Shown: positions 41,050 through 50,073 of the stretch, piece by piece | Numbering within the stretch: the first letter of the stretch is position 1 | How the letters are laid out: each line of letters opens with the position of its first letter | Origin: Intestinimonas massiliensis (ex Afouda et al. 2020) | GTDB lineage: Bacteria; Bacillota; Clostridia; Oscillospirales; Oscillospiraceae | Direction: 5' to 3' | Assembly (NCBI RefSeq): GCF_001244995.1 | Contig: NZ_LN869529.1 | Coordinates: forward strand, 1,568,957-1,632,956 | DNA length: 64,000 nucleotides | Notes under the pieces: generated by a model | What the model saw: the letters and a program-made list of their open reading frames with translations, nothing else | Told to the model about the DNA's origin: nothing | Databases searched by the model: none | Position numbers and translations under genes: made by a program

Positions 41050-41088
41050 CGCAAGGGGGCGCGGCCATCCGACCGCGCCCCCTTGCGT
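41050..41088. terminator. Bidirectional terminator
   Basis: CGCAAGGGGGCGCGG pairs with CCGCGCCCCCTTGCG around a short loop between the convergent SDR and pyridoxamine kinase genes. Confidence 0.88.
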
Positions 41089-41094
41089 TCTCCT

Positions 41095-41937
41095 TTACCG
41101 CAAAAGCTCCTTCAATTTTGGTTCAAACTGAACCCCTTCAATCAGGGGTGTCTCGGCGGCCAGTGTGCTGGAGGCGCAGGACTGCACGAACTCCACCGCC
41201 CGGTTGGTGGCGATGGGGAGCTGCTCTCCCCGCAGGATGGAGCCCAGCACCACCGAGGCGAAGAGATCTCCCGTACCGGAAAACTGCCCCTTTTCCTGCC
41301 GGGCCACGGCAAAGCGGATTTTTCCGGTGCGGCAGTCCAGGCAGGCCGCCCCCACCGTGCCAGGCGCGAAGCTCACGCCGGTGATCACCACCGAGCGCCG
41401 ACCGTCCAGCGACAGCCGGGCCAGCCAGCTCTCCATGCCCACCTGAGTGGTGGGCACGTTGGCGTAGTCCTCCTCCAGCAGGATGGCGGCCTCCGTGGCG
41501 TTGGGGGTGATGAGGTCGGCCTGCGCCGCGAGTTCCCCCATAAGCCGGCACATTTCCGGGGTGTAAGTACGGTAGACCTTGCCGTGGTCCCCCATAACGG
41601 GGTCCACCAGCACCAGCGTATCCTCCCGGCGGAAGTCGTGGATAAACTGGCGCAGGACGGAGATCTGCCGGGCAGAGCCCAAAAAGCCGCTGTAGATGGC
41701 GTCAAAATCCATGCCCAGCTCCCGCCAGTGCCGCGTGCCCTGCTCCATCTCCGGCGTCAGATCCAGAAACGAGGCGCTCTTCGCCGCCGGGAAGGCCGTA
41801 TGGGCGGACAGCACTGCGGTGGGCAGGGGGCAGCACTGGATGCCCATGACGGATAGGACAGGCAGTATCACAGACAGCGAGCACCGGCCCAGTCCGGACA
41901 AGTCATGGACCGCTGCTACCCGTGGCGTTCGGTTCAT
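41095..41937 (-). CDS. pdxK: Pyridoxamine/pyridoxal kinase
   Basis: The 280-residue ribokinase-fold enzyme phosphorylates B6 vitamers to supply PLP. It has AVHDLSGLGRCSL at the start, VDPVMGDHGKVY, TPNATEAAILL and the GTGD catalytic motif in FSGTGDLFASV. The ATG at 41937 has GGGAGG in front; the frame upstream is not coding. PLP is the cofactor of KamA and KamDE, but the gene is not in their operon. Confidence 0.88.
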   Translation of the reverse strand: MNRTPRVAAVHDLSGLGRCSLSVILPVLSVMGIQCCPLPTAVLSAHTAFPAAKSASFLDLTPEMEQGTRHWRELGMDFDAIYSGFLGSARQISVLRQFIHDFRREDTLVLVDPVMGDHGKVYRTYTPEMCRLMGELAAQADLITPNATEAAILLEEDYANVPTTQVGMESWLARLSLDGRRSVVITGVSFAPGTVGAACLDCRTGKIRFAVARQEKGQFSGTGDLFASVVLGSILRGEQLPIATNRAVEFVQSCASSTLAAETPLIEGVQFEPKLKELLR

Positions 41938-42030
41938 AGGTGTTCCTCCCGACTGCGGCCTGCCGCGGTGCGGCGGGCCGCTATCATTGCTTGGTGGTGC
42001 CATTATACCAACTTCTGGCCCGTTGTGCAA

Positions 42031-42059
42031 TTGACTTTTTTGACGGCAAATGCTAAAAT
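42031..42059 (+). promoter_or_regulatory. Sigma-A promoter of tRNA-Leu
   Basis: TTGACT (42031-42036) and TAAAAT (42054-42059) are 17 bases apart, about 75 bases before the mature tRNA end. Confidence 0.6.
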
Positions 42060-42138
42060 AAAATTTATTGAGTGCATCCCGGTCTTTTCTGTCCCGAGCG
42101 GTTGTCTTGCTCCGTGCCGTTGTCGGCCGCTCATCCAT

Positions 42139-42223
42139 GCGGGCATGATGGAATTGGTAGACATGCGAGATTTAGGTTCTCGTGCAGTGATGCGTTGGGG
42201 TTCGAGTCCCCATGCCCGCACCA
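42139..42223 (+). tRNA. tRNA-Leu (anticodon UAG)
   Basis: The acceptor stem GCGGGCA pairs with TGCCCGC, and CCA is encoded. The anticodon stem CGAGA/TCTCG encloses TTTAGGT, giving anticodon TAG. A long variable arm typical of class II tRNA-Leu and a T arm with GGTTCGAGTCC are present. Confidence 0.95.
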
Positions 42224-42225
42224 AA

Positions 42226-42274
42226 CATTGACGGGATCTTGTCAAAAATGACAGGCTCCCGTCAATGTTTTATT
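42226..42274 (+). terminator. Terminator of the tRNA gene
   Basis: AACATTGACGGGA and TCCCGTCAATGTT pair, with an inner TTGTCA/TGACAG stem, followed by TTATTTTG. Confidence 0.85.
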
Positions 42275-42541
42275 TTGTTAGAAGCGGGCCCTATCTGTGC
42301 AAGCAAGGCGGGCATAGTTCCCGATAGGGGAGCCAGCAGGCAGCGGACAAATAAAGCAAATTCCTTTTCTGTGACGAATCTCCTGCTTTTATAGCAAAAA
42401 CAGACCACTTTAACCCGAAATTCAAAGTATTTTCGCGCTTGCAGGCCACACAAATCTTTGCTAAAATACCATTGTAGTAAAGGGTGAATCGTCTGTTGTT
42501 GACCGATATTTCCAAAAGGAGAAAACGGAGATTATTAATAT

Positions 42542-43657
42542 ATGGAAACTATTAAAAATAAGTATTTCCCAAGGGCGGTTGCGGTTGCGCTGGCACTTGC
42601 CCTTCTCACCGCCGGATGCGCTGGTCCGGAAACGGTTCCTGACGCGGAGATGAGTCCCTCCCAAATCGCCGCGCAGGAAGCGGAGCGCACGCAGGCGGAA
42701 AAGGAGCGGCTTTCCATGCAGAAAGCCGCCGCGGAAGAATTGGAAGGATACCGCTGGCCCCGGGAATCCGTCTGGAAAACGATTATGGGGGAAGAGATGG
42801 AGTTTATCCTTTACCATGGGAACGGGTGGACAATTCATGTGCCTGCCGCCTGGGAGGAGACCAATGCCGGAACGTGGGACGCGCCTTCCCATTGCGCCAG
42901 TTTTTCCGTCAGCAAGCAGTTCTTGGGGGTGAATAACCCCAAATGGTTTCGTGCGCAGCAGGGCGCATGGAAATACGAGACAAATTATGAGCCGCCTTTC
43001 GACTACTATTACGATGACGACGGAGGCTATACGCCTCCCGCCGGCAGCGCCGACTACATCTACTTTTTCGCCCCGGACGGTGAGAACCAAAGTTATGAGT
43101 TTACGCTTCAAACGGTGGTGGGCGAGACCAGCGAAGAAGAAAAGTGCCTTCAAGAAGCCATGCTCCTCAGTTTTCGCCTGGACGAAAGCTCTCATGTTTT
43201 GAACGCGGAGGCTTACACGCCGGGAAGGACGGAATGGGACGCCGCCGTGGCGGGGCTGATGGCGGAGACACAGCAGCTTTGGTTCTCCTGGTATCACGAC
43301 GGGACGTACATAGAGCCTGACGGGAAGGGGGATCCGGACTACGTCTCCTATGTCATGGCGCTGGAGGATTATTGCCCGGAGGAGTTTACAGAGACGTTTT
43401 TCGGGGAAAAGCCGGAGGGGGCGGAGACATTGGAGGGAGATCCGATTACCCTTTGCCTGCCTGAAATGGGAATATGGCTGTACTTCTACAACAATTCTCC
43501 TTGGGTCCATATTTACCACGCCGGCGAGGAGTATTGGGCAAGATTCTGCCACAAGGACGATCCGGACAAGCTGATTTTCGACACGGTCCACGCCTGGCTG
43601 GAAGCGGAAAGCATGTGGGCGACCAGTCCGGCAGAGGCTTCGGAAAGCGGCGCTTGA
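42542..43657 (+). CDS. Secreted lipoprotein of unknown function
   Basis: The 371-residue protein has a lipoprotein signal with lipobox LLTAGC at about residue 26, then a short Gln/Glu-rich helix and a largely beta-type domain rich in Trp, Tyr and acidic residues (for example NGWTIHVPAAWEE and FDYYYDDDGGYTPP). No known domain is recognised. Base composition is less GC-rich than in the neighbours, which suggests a separate origin. GGAG lies 11 bases before the ATG. Confidence 0.75.
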   Translation: METIKNKYFPRAVAVALALALLTAGCAGPETVPDAEMSPSQIAAQEAERTQAEKERLSMQKAAAEELEGYRWPRESVWKTIMGEEMEFILYHGNGWTIHVPAAWEETNAGTWDAPSHCASFSVSKQFLGVNNPKWFRAQQGAWKYETNYEPPFDYYYDDDGGYTPPAGSADYIYFFAPDGENQSYEFTLQTVVGETSEEEKCLQEAMLLSFRLDESSHVLNAEAYTPGRTEWDAAVAGLMAETQQLWFSWYHDGTYIEPDGKGDPDYVSYVMALEDYCPEEFTETFFGEKPEGAETLEGDPITLCLPEMGIWLYFYNNSPWVHIYHAGEEYWARFCHKDDPDKLIFDTVHAWLEAESMWATSPAEASESGA

Positions 43658-43902
43658 CAGCATGCGGCAGAGGGTTCCCCGCAAAGCGCCACCGTGGTGT
43701 CATACGGCTTGATATAGGGTGTGGTGGTGTTTGCTGTTTCGCTGTACCTGCAAGCAAGGTTGTCCGCCGCAGGGACGCCCCCTGATCTCTCGTTTTCTGA
43801 CAGTATACGGCCACGGCCCCAGCTCCGCACCCGAGTCCAAACCAGATACGCTGCGCAGGGCTTTTCTCCTACATCTTTTTCGGCAAACATAGGCAAACCA
43901 AT

Positions 43903-43951
43903 ATAATCCGAACTTGCTTCCTATAGGATATAGGAGACGGGTTCGGATTAT
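43903..43951 (+). terminator. Stem-loop with 11-bp perfect arms
   Basis: ATAATCCGAAC and GTTCGGATTAT pair perfectly around a loop that holds the palindrome TCCTATAGGA, then CTGTTTTCTTT follows. It may terminate the lipoprotein transcript. The stretch 43658-43900 has no gene I can support. Confidence 0.55.
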
Positions 43952-43959
43952 CTGTTTTC

Positions 43960-44055
43960 TTTGACCGTTATGAGAACACCTATTTCCCCAATGGAGTGAA
44001 GCGCAAGCCCGCCACCAGGCCAAGAGGGCCACGGAAAAAGAAGAAAACCATATAA
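43960..44055 (+). pseudogene. C-terminal scar of a mobile-element protein
   Basis: A 31-codon open frame without start reads FDRYENTYFPNGVKRKPATR and ends in a very basic GPRKKKKTI. It looks like the tail of a mobilisation-type protein and stands next to another element remnant. The identification is tentative. Confidence 0.4.
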
Positions 44056-44060
44056 ACGCA

Positions 44061-44102
44061 AAAAAGGCAGGGCGTCATCCGAATGTGGTGACACCCCGCC
44101 TT
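44061..44102. terminator. Stem-loop terminator
   Basis: AAGGCAGGGCGTCA pairs with TGACACCCCGCCTT around a short loop; TTTTTT-GCG follows on the minus strand, behind the small remnant gene. Confidence 0.7.
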
Positions 44103-44112
44103 TGCTATGTCC

Positions 44113-44298
44113 TTATTCTGTTTTGGCCTCCTGCTTCTCCGCTTCCCTTTGTTTCTTCCATTCAGCAAACTCCCGCTGGCCTTCCTCACTCTCATAAAAA
44201 GCGAGCATGTCCGGCAAGATGCAGCGGGCTATCGCCTCAATCTAGTGCTGGGGAATGTCGGTGCTGGTGTTGGTAATGATCTTTTTTCTTCTACCCAA
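44113..44298 (-). pseudogene. Small mobile-element gene with an in-frame stop
   Basis: From a TTG at 44298 with GGAGGTACAT in front, the frame reads MGRRKKIITNTSTDIPQH, then a TAG at 44245-44243, then IEAIARCILPDMLAFYESEE and GQREFAEWKKQREAEKQ to a stop. The second part matches small proteins common in clostridial conjugative transposons. The internal TAG makes it a likely pseudogene. Confidence 0.6.
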
Positions 44299-44326
44299 AT
44301 GTACCTCCGTGTTTCTCAAAGATGGC

Positions 44327-44494
44327 TTACAGTTCGATTGCGGTATTCGTAGAGATAGCTGCATCTGCTGTGGCCGTTTCTATTGTTTGCACTTCTGACG
44401 GGAAAACATCTGCCGTGGTGTCAGCGGAACTGGCGGTAAAAATCCCGGTCAGAAAAATGGCACACAAGATTATGCCAAGCAATACTCCGTTCAA
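44327..44494 (-). CDS. Small membrane or secreted peptide, candidate regulon member
   Basis: A 55-residue peptide starts at TTG 44494 with AGGAGG eight bases in front. Residues 3-22 are hydrophobic (GVLLGIILCAIFLTGIF), followed by a Thr/Ala/Asp-rich exported part. It is divergent from the two-component genes and has the same operator-like repeat in its promoter region as the response regulator and ABC operons, so it may be controlled by, or signal to, that system. No family is recognised. Confidence 0.55.
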   Translation of the reverse strand: MNGVLLGIILCAIFLTGIFTASSADTTADVFPSEVQTIETATADAAISTNTAIEL

Positions 44495-44558
44495 AATGGG
44501 TTCCTCCTTTGTGGTGAAATGGATGTGTTGCTTACGATTGTCAGCATAACTCGAGGGA

Positions 44559-44575
44559 CTGAACCATCTCTGAAA
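44559..44575 (-). promoter_or_regulatory. Operator copy 1 (TTTCAGAGATGGTTCAG)
   Basis: The repeat lies upstream of the small peptide gene on the minus strand, with a TATGCT box 10 bases further on. Two TTCAG half-sites are 11 bases apart, as expected for OmpR-type regulators. Confidence 0.65.
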
Positions 44576-44616
44576 CACTAACGCCAAGTTTTGTGAACGG
44601 TTTGTAAAACTTTCTT

Positions 44617-44633
44617 TTTCAGAGATGTTTCAG
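44617..44633 (+). promoter_or_regulatory. Operator copy 2 (TTTCAGAGATGTTTCAG)
   Basis: The repeat overlaps the expected -35 position of a promoter with TATAAT at 44647-44652, upstream of the response regulator gene. Autoregulation is likely. Confidence 0.65.
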
Positions 44634-44692
44634 CCAACGGATGTACTATAATGTCGATAAAATACATCTTCTGACAAGCAAGGAGCATCCAA

Positions 44693-45367
44693 ATGAAGAT
44701 ATTGATTATAGAAGACGATAAGTTGTTGGCCGAAGCCTTGCAGACTTTGTTGGAAATCAAAGGCTTTGATGTGGAAGTGGTCTATGATGGCGAGGACGGC
44801 ACGGAATACGCCGAAACCGGCATTTACGACTTACTCATCATGGATGTGATGATGCCCAAACTCAATGGGTATCAGGTTGCAAGGCAGGTGCGTCATCGCC
44901 GTGTCACAACGCCTATCCTGATGCTGACCGCCAAAAGTGAAACGCAGGATCGTATTGAAGGATTAAACGCCGGAGCGGACTATTACCTAACCAAGCCTTT
45001 TGACAACATGGAGCTGCTGGCCTGCATCAATGCCCTCCTGCGCCGCAAAGGAGATCAGGTGGACATGCTCCGATACGGAAATACCACGCTGGATCTGACT
45101 GGATATATGCTCAGTACAGAGAAAAACAGTATCCGCCTTTCCAAGAAGGAATTTGATGTGATGCGCCGCCTGATGCAGTTCCAAAGCCGCAGCATCCGCA
45201 AGGACGTATTGCTGACACAGGTGTGGGGATATGAGTCCAACGCCACAGAAAACAATGTAGAGGCCTATGTGGGATTCCTGCGAAAGAAACTGAAAAGCAT
45301 TGGCTCGAATTTGAAGATCGAGTCCATCCGGTTGTTGGGGTATCATCTGGAGGTGACGGAGACATGA
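44693..45367 (+). CDS. OmpR-family response regulator
   Basis: The 224-residue protein has a receiver domain with the acidic pair EDD at residues 7-9, the phosphoacceptor Asp in LLIMDVMMPKLNG, Thr and Lys in LTAKSE and LTKPF, and a C-terminal winged helix with LSKKEFDVMRRLM and NNVEAYVGFLRKKL. AAGGAG precedes the ATG. Its stop overlaps the kinase start (ATGA). Confidence 0.93.
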   Translation: MKILIIEDDKLLAEALQTLLEIKGFDVEVVYDGEDGTEYAETGIYDLLIMDVMMPKLNGYQVARQVRHRRVTTPILMLTAKSETQDRIEGLNAGADYYLTKPFDNMELLACINALLRRKGDQVDMLRYGNTTLDLTGYMLSTEKNSIRLSKKEFDVMRRLMQFQSRSIRKDVLLTQVWGYESNATENNVEAYVGFLRKKLKSIGSNLKIESIRLLGYHLEVTET

Positions 45368-46578
45368 TTAAACGGCTGCGCATCAAATTCGTCTGTATCA
45401 ATATGACCATCGTGACTATTATGCTCTGTGTGATTTTTGGCCTCGTTCTCCACTTTACCAGCGTTAGCATGGAAAAAGAGAGTATTGAAATGATGCAGTC
45501 CGTGGCGCTTGATCCGCTTCAACTCGGCATTCCCGGCAAAGGCGCTTCCGGTGTTCGGCTACCATATTTCGCGCTCCAGCTTGGCCCCGGCGGAGAGTTG
45601 CTGGCCTCCGGCGGCGGATATTACGATCTGACTGACCGGGCCTTGCTGAATGAACTGATCTCCCTGTCCTCTGTGCAGAAAACCGGAGTATTGTCCGACT
45701 ATGGTCTGCGCTATGTCCGGGTGGTAACACCCACCATGCAGTGCATTGTGTTTGCGGATATGTCCAGCGAAATCAACACAATCAACAATCTGTTGCAAAA
45801 TTGCCTGCTTATCGGCGCAGCCAGCTTTATCATCTTTTTGATGATCAGCATCCTGCTGGCACGTTGGGCGGTGAAGCCAGTGGCGGTGGCATGGGAGCAG
45901 CAGCGTCAGTTCGTGGCCAACGCATCCCATGAACTGAAAACACCTCTAACCGTGATCCTCAGCAACGCTCAGATGCTGGCAGAAAACGTCGAAGATCTGG
46001 AACTGCGGAAACGAATGACAGCAAGTATTTTGACGGTTTCGCAGCAGATGAAAGATCTGGTCACCAAGCTGCTCAACTCTGCGCAGGTGGATCAGGGTAT
46101 CGGCGCCATGCAGTTTTCTGCCGTTGATCTAAGCCATACGGTTACCAATGCTCTCCTGCCCTTTGCTCCTATTTTCTATGAGCAGGGGATGGAACTGGAC
46201 AGCGTGGTTCAGGATGACATTTGGGTTCAGGGAAGCCAACCGCATCTGATTCAAGTTGTGAATATTCTACTGGACAACGCACAGAAATACGGCGTCGAAC
46301 ACGGCCATACTCGCGTGACACTGCGGCAGCAAGGTAAAAAGAGCTGTCTGCTGACAGTGGCAAACGAGGGCAAGGCCTTGTCCGGCCAAGAACTGAAAAA
46401 CATTTTCAAGCGGTTCTACCGGGCCGACGCCGCCCGGGAACGGACGGGCAGCTACGGCCTGGGCCTCTCCATAGCAGAGGGTATCGTACAGGCCCACCGG
46501 GGCAAGATCTGGGCGGAGAGCAAAGATGGCGTCAATACTTTCTTGATTCAATTGCCAACTACATCAGTAAAACCATAA
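45364..46578 (+). CDS. Sensor histidine kinase
   Basis: The 404-residue protein has two membrane helices (about 13-35 and 148-170) flanking an extracellular sensor part of about 110 residues. The HisKA box FVANASHELKTPL has the phosphorylated His, followed by N box LLDNAQKYG and G box GSYGLGLSIAEGI. The ligand is unknown. It should phosphorylate the preceding regulator. Confidence 0.92.
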   Translation: MIKRLRIKFVCINMTIVTIMLCVIFGLVLHFTSVSMEKESIEMMQSVALDPLQLGIPGKGASGVRLPYFALQLGPGGELLASGGGYYDLTDRALLNELISLSSVQKTGVLSDYGLRYVRVVTPTMQCIVFADMSSEINTINNLLQNCLLIGAASFIIFLMISILLARWAVKPVAVAWEQQRQFVANASHELKTPLTVILSNAQMLAENVEDLELRKRMTASILTVSQQMKDLVTKLLNSAQVDQGIGAMQFSAVDLSHTVTNALLPFAPIFYEQGMELDSVVQDDIWVQGSQPHLIQVVNILLDNAQKYGVEHGHTRVTLRQQGKKSCLLTVANEGKALSGQELKNIFKRFYRADAARERTGSYGLGLSIAEGIVQAHRGKIWAESKDGVNTFLIQLPTTSVKP

Positions 46579-46622
46579 AAAGTGGGAGCGGGCTGAATGA
46601 GTGCAGTCCGCATCCACTTTTT
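46575..46622 (+). terminator. Terminator after the kinase gene
   Basis: AAAAAGTGG-GAGCGG-CTG pairs with its imperfect complement ending in CCACTTTTTG. It separates the two-component genes from the ABC operon. Confidence 0.75.
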
Positions 46623-46640
46623 GTTTCGGGCCAATGAAAA

Positions 46641-46657
46641 TTTCAGAGATGGCTCAG
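46641..46657 (+). promoter_or_regulatory. Operator copy 3 (TTTCAGAGATGGCTCAG)
   Basis: The third copy of the direct repeat lies 10 bases before TACAAT (46668-46673) in front of the ABC operon, the same spacing as copy 1. Confidence 0.68.
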
Positions 46658-46748
46658 TTTCGGATGTTACAATGAATTAATCAGTGCTTCGTCTGACTTT
46701 CAAACGAGAAATTACTCGGACAGCAAATCAGCATGAAGGAGGTCCATT

Positions 46749-47744
46749 ATGATATCAGTTGAACACTTGACAAAATGTTATGGTGATTTCACGGCTGTGG
46801 ACGACCTATCTTTTGAGATCGGAGAGGGCCACGTCTATGGCTTCCTGGGCCCCAATGGCGCAGGTAAGTCCACCACCATGAACATCATGACAGGCTGCCT
46901 GTCGGCAACGGCGGGCCATGTGCGGATTGATGGATACGACATCTTCGATGAACCGGACAAGGCCAAGAAGCTGATCGGCTATCTGCCGGAGCATCCCCCG
47001 CTGTATATGAATGAGACGCCCTTGGAGTATCTCACCTTTGTGGGTGAGGCCAAGGGGCTGCGGGGCGAGGAGCTGAACCGGCAGATCGACACGGTCATCG
47101 GTCTGACCAAGATCGAACATATGAAGCACCGCCGTATCTCCGCCCTCTCCAAGGGGTACCAACAGCGCGTGGGCATCGCCCAGGCGCTGTTGGGTAATCC
47201 CAAGGTCATTATTCTGGACGAGCCCACCGTAGGCCTCGACCCCATTCAAATCATTGAGATCCGTGACCTTATCAAGGAGCTGGGCAAGACCCATACCGTT
47301 ATCTTCAGTTCCCACATTCTCTCCGAGGTGCAGGCCATCTGTGACCAGATCCTGATGATCGCTCATGGCAAGCTGGTAGCCTTTGATGACCCGCAGAAGC
47401 TGGAAAAGACGCTGCTCTCGTCCAACGAGATCACCTTAACCACTGATGCGACAGAGGATGAACTGCGCGAGATCCTCAGCAGCGTGGACCATATCACCGA
47501 GGTAACCACGGGAATCGTGGAGGAAAAGTGGACGGTCGCCCGTATTAAGACCGACCACAACAACATTTACGATCTGTCCCGTGATGTGTTTCTGGCCTTT
47601 ACGAAGAGCAAAAATGTGATCTTGGAGATGAGCCTGAAAAAGGGTACACTGGAGGACATTTTCATTGAGCTGTCCGAGGTGGAGCCTGATACGCAGGTTG
47701 CCACTCATGATGAGGCACACGAAAGCGAGGTGGAGGAAGTATGA
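46749..47744 (+). CDS. ABC transporter ATP-binding protein (GldA-like)
   Basis: The 331-residue protein has Walker A GPNGAGKSTT near residue 34, the signature segment LSKGYQQRVGIAQ, Walker B VIILDEPTVGLD and the switch His in FSSHILSEV. A C-terminal extension is acidic. With the next three genes it forms a Gld-type exporter of unknown substrate, often linked to cell envelope stress. AAGGAGG precedes the ATG. Confidence 0.92.
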   Translation: MISVEHLTKCYGDFTAVDDLSFEIGEGHVYGFLGPNGAGKSTTMNIMTGCLSATAGHVRIDGYDIFDEPDKAKKLIGYLPEHPPLYMNETPLEYLTFVGEAKGLRGEELNRQIDTVIGLTKIEHMKHRRISALSKGYQQRVGIAQALLGNPKVIILDEPTVGLDPIQIIEIRDLIKELGKTHTVIFSSHILSEVQAICDQILMIAHGKLVAFDDPQKLEKTLLSSNEITLTTDATEDELREILSSVDHITEVTTGIVEEKWTVARIKTDHNNIYDLSRDVFLAFTKSKNVILEMSLKKGTLEDIFIELSEVEPDTQVATHDEAHESEVEEV

Positions 47745-48604
47745 TTGCAGTATTGAAACACGAGTTGCGGACCTACTTTCGCTCCCTGACCGCCTATGTG
47801 TTCGGCGCCTTTTTGCTGCTTTTCATCGGCATCGGTTCCGTTCTCTATAACCTGCAGGCGGCAGTCAGTAACTTCGAGTTCGTTCTGGGCTTTAGCTGTC
47901 TGGTTTTCGTGGTCATTGTCCCCATTCTGACCATGCGTGTCATTGCGGAAGAACGTAAGCAAAAAACCGACCAACTGCTCTACTCTCTGCCCATCACTAC
48001 CACGCAAGTAGTTCTGGGCAAGTATCTGGCCCTGCTGGTCGTGTATCTGATCCCGCTGGCCATCATTAGCCTGTACCCTCTGATCTTCTCCCAGTACGGC
48101 GATGTGTACCTGTTGACCGCCTACGGCTCTATTCTGGCCTTTTTCATTCTGGGGGCGGCACTCATCGCTCTGGGCGTGTTCATCTCCTCTCTGACGGAGA
48201 ATCAGGGATTTGCCGCCGGAATCGGCATTGCAGTGATCCTGCTGAACTATTACAGTGTCAGCCTGTCTCAATCCGTATCTTCCACCGCCTTCGGCAGCTT
48301 GGTTGCCCTTGCGGCTCTGATCGTTGCCCTGGGCTTTATCATCAAGCATCTGACTAAAAACAATCCAATGGTATGGACAATCTGCATTGCCCTGTACGCT
48401 GCTATGCTGATCGCCTATTGGGTGGACCACACCAAATTTGAAGGGCTGCTGCCCATCATCATGACCACCCTTTCCCTCTTTGAGCGGTTCTATGTATTTG
48501 TAAACGGCGTCTTTGACGTGACGGGTATTGTATATTACCTGACCATTATTGTCTTCTTCCTGTTCCTGTCCGTCCAGTCCCTGGAGAAACGGAGGTACAA
48601 TTGA
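47741..48604 (+). CDS. ABC-2 type permease (GldF-like)
   Basis: The 287-residue protein has six hydrophobic segments and the pattern IAVLKHELRTYFRSLTAY at the start and TMRVIAEERKQKTDQLL typical of ABC-2 permeases. It overlaps the ATPase gene by four bases and abuts the next gene. Confidence 0.9.
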   Translation: MIAVLKHELRTYFRSLTAYVFGAFLLLFIGIGSVLYNLQAAVSNFEFVLGFSCLVFVVIVPILTMRVIAEERKQKTDQLLYSLPITTTQVVLGKYLALLVVYLIPLAIISLYPLIFSQYGDVYLLTAYGSILAFFILGAALIALGVFISSLTENQGFAAGIGIAVILLNYYSVSLSQSVSSTAFGSLVALAALIVALGFIIKHLTKNNPMVWTICIALYAAMLIAYWVDHTKFEGLLPIIMTTLSLFERFYVFVNGVFDVTGIVYYLTIIVFFLFLSVQSLEKRRYN

Positions 48605-50073
48605 TGAATAAACTGAAAAACCTCCTATCCTCCGGAAACAGCGAGCGAAACCGTCAAGCAACGAAAGGCGGCTCGTACTCTCTGGCTGTCACCGCCGTAG
48701 TGCTGGCCATCCTGGTAGTCGTCAATATCTTTGTGTCCGCCCTTCCCACCCATCTGACCAGATACGATATCAGTTCCTCTCAGCTCTATTCCATTACCAG
48801 CAATACCAAGGCGGTGGTCAACGCCCTGGAGCAGGATGTGAGCATCTATTGGATCGTCCAGTCCGGCGCAGAGGATCCGGTCATCGAAAATCTGCTGGAC
48901 AAATACCAGAGCCTGTCCGACCACATTGCAGTGGTGAAAAAGAATCCAGACGTGTATCCCGCCTTTGCCGAGCAGTACACCGATGAGGTGGTCCAGAACA
49001 ACAGCCTGGTCGTAGAGTGCGGTGACAAGCATCGCTATATCGGCATTGATGACATCTATCTGGGTGAAATCAACATTTACTCCGGCACCTACAATGCCTC
49101 TGACTTCGACGGTGAAGGCGCTATTACTTCCGCCATTGACTATGTGACCAGCGAGGAATACCCCCAGGTCTATATTCTGGAGGGTCATGGTGAGGCGGAG
49201 CTGCCCGCGTCTTTTGCCGAGCAGATTGAAAAGGAAAACATGGAGACCAACACATTGTCCCTGCTGACGGTAGATGAGATCCCCGAGGAGGCCGACTGTA
49301 TCGTGATCTATGCCCCTGAAAGCGATCTCTCCGTGGAAGAAAAAGACATGCTGGCTGACTATGTGGCAGGCGGCGGCAAACTGCTGGTGATGGCAGGCGC
49401 TGTGAAGGAAGGGATTCTGGAAAACCTGTACAGCCTGCTGGGTGATTATGGCGTTACCGCCAATGAGGGCATCGTAGTGGATAATGACCGGAAACACTAT
49501 GCGTTCGGCGTCCCTTATGTGTTGATGCCTGATATGGCCAGTAGCCACATCACCGATCCTCTGATCGAAGAAAACTATTACGCTATCATGCCCATTTCCC
49601 TGGGCCTGACCGTGGATGGAAGCACCAGTAAGGGAACTGTTACGCAACTGCTTACGACCTCGTACAATTCTTTCAGCAAATCTTTCAGCAAACTGGCCGG
49701 AGATAGCTTTTCCACCTATGAGCGGGAGGAGGGTGACATTGAAGGTCCCTTCTCCGTGGCCGTTTCCATTGATGATAACAGCGGTGGCCAGATTCACTGG
49801 TTCACCTCGGACGAATTTCTGAACGAAAGGTATAATGCCTATTCCTCCGGTGCCAACATGGACATGGCTATAAACGCCCTGTCAGACCTGATCGGCGAGA
49901 GCGAGGCCATGGCCATCCGCAGCAAATCCCTCAATTACAACTATCTGACCATCAGCGATTCCACCTCCTCCTTGCTGAAGGTCCTGATGATCGGTGTGTT
50001 CCCGCTGACCTATCTGGGTGTGGGCATCTGCGTCATTCTAAATCGAAAGAAGGTGCAACATGAAACGGTCTAA
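48604..50073 (+). CDS. GldG-family substrate-binding-like ABC component
   Basis: The 489-residue protein has an N-terminal membrane helix, a large extracellular domain of the GldG/IFT52-like type (LTRYDISSSQLYSITSNTK, QVYILEGHGEAELP) and a C-terminal helix. The ATG at 48604 overlaps the permease stop. It is the third gene of the Gld-type operon. Confidence 0.88.
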   Translation: MNKLKNLLSSGNSERNRQATKGGSYSLAVTAVVLAILVVVNIFVSALPTHLTRYDISSSQLYSITSNTKAVVNALEQDVSIYWIVQSGAEDPVIENLLDKYQSLSDHIAVVKKNPDVYPAFAEQYTDEVVQNNSLVVECGDKHRYIGIDDIYLGEINIYSGTYNASDFDGEGAITSAIDYVTSEEYPQVYILEGHGEAELPASFAEQIEKENMETNTLSLLTVDEIPEEADCIVIYAPESDLSVEEKDMLADYVAGGGKLLVMAGAVKEGILENLYSLLGDYGVTANEGIVVDNDRKHYAFGVPYVLMPDMASSHITDPLIEENYYAIMPISLGLTVDGSTSKGTVTQLLTTSYNSFSKSFSKLAGDSFSTYEREEGDIEGPFSVAVSIDDNSGGQIHWFTSDEFLNERYNAYSSGANMDMAINALSDLIGESEAMAIRSKSLNYNYLTISDSTSSLLKVLMIGVFPLTYLGVGICVILNRKKVQHETV

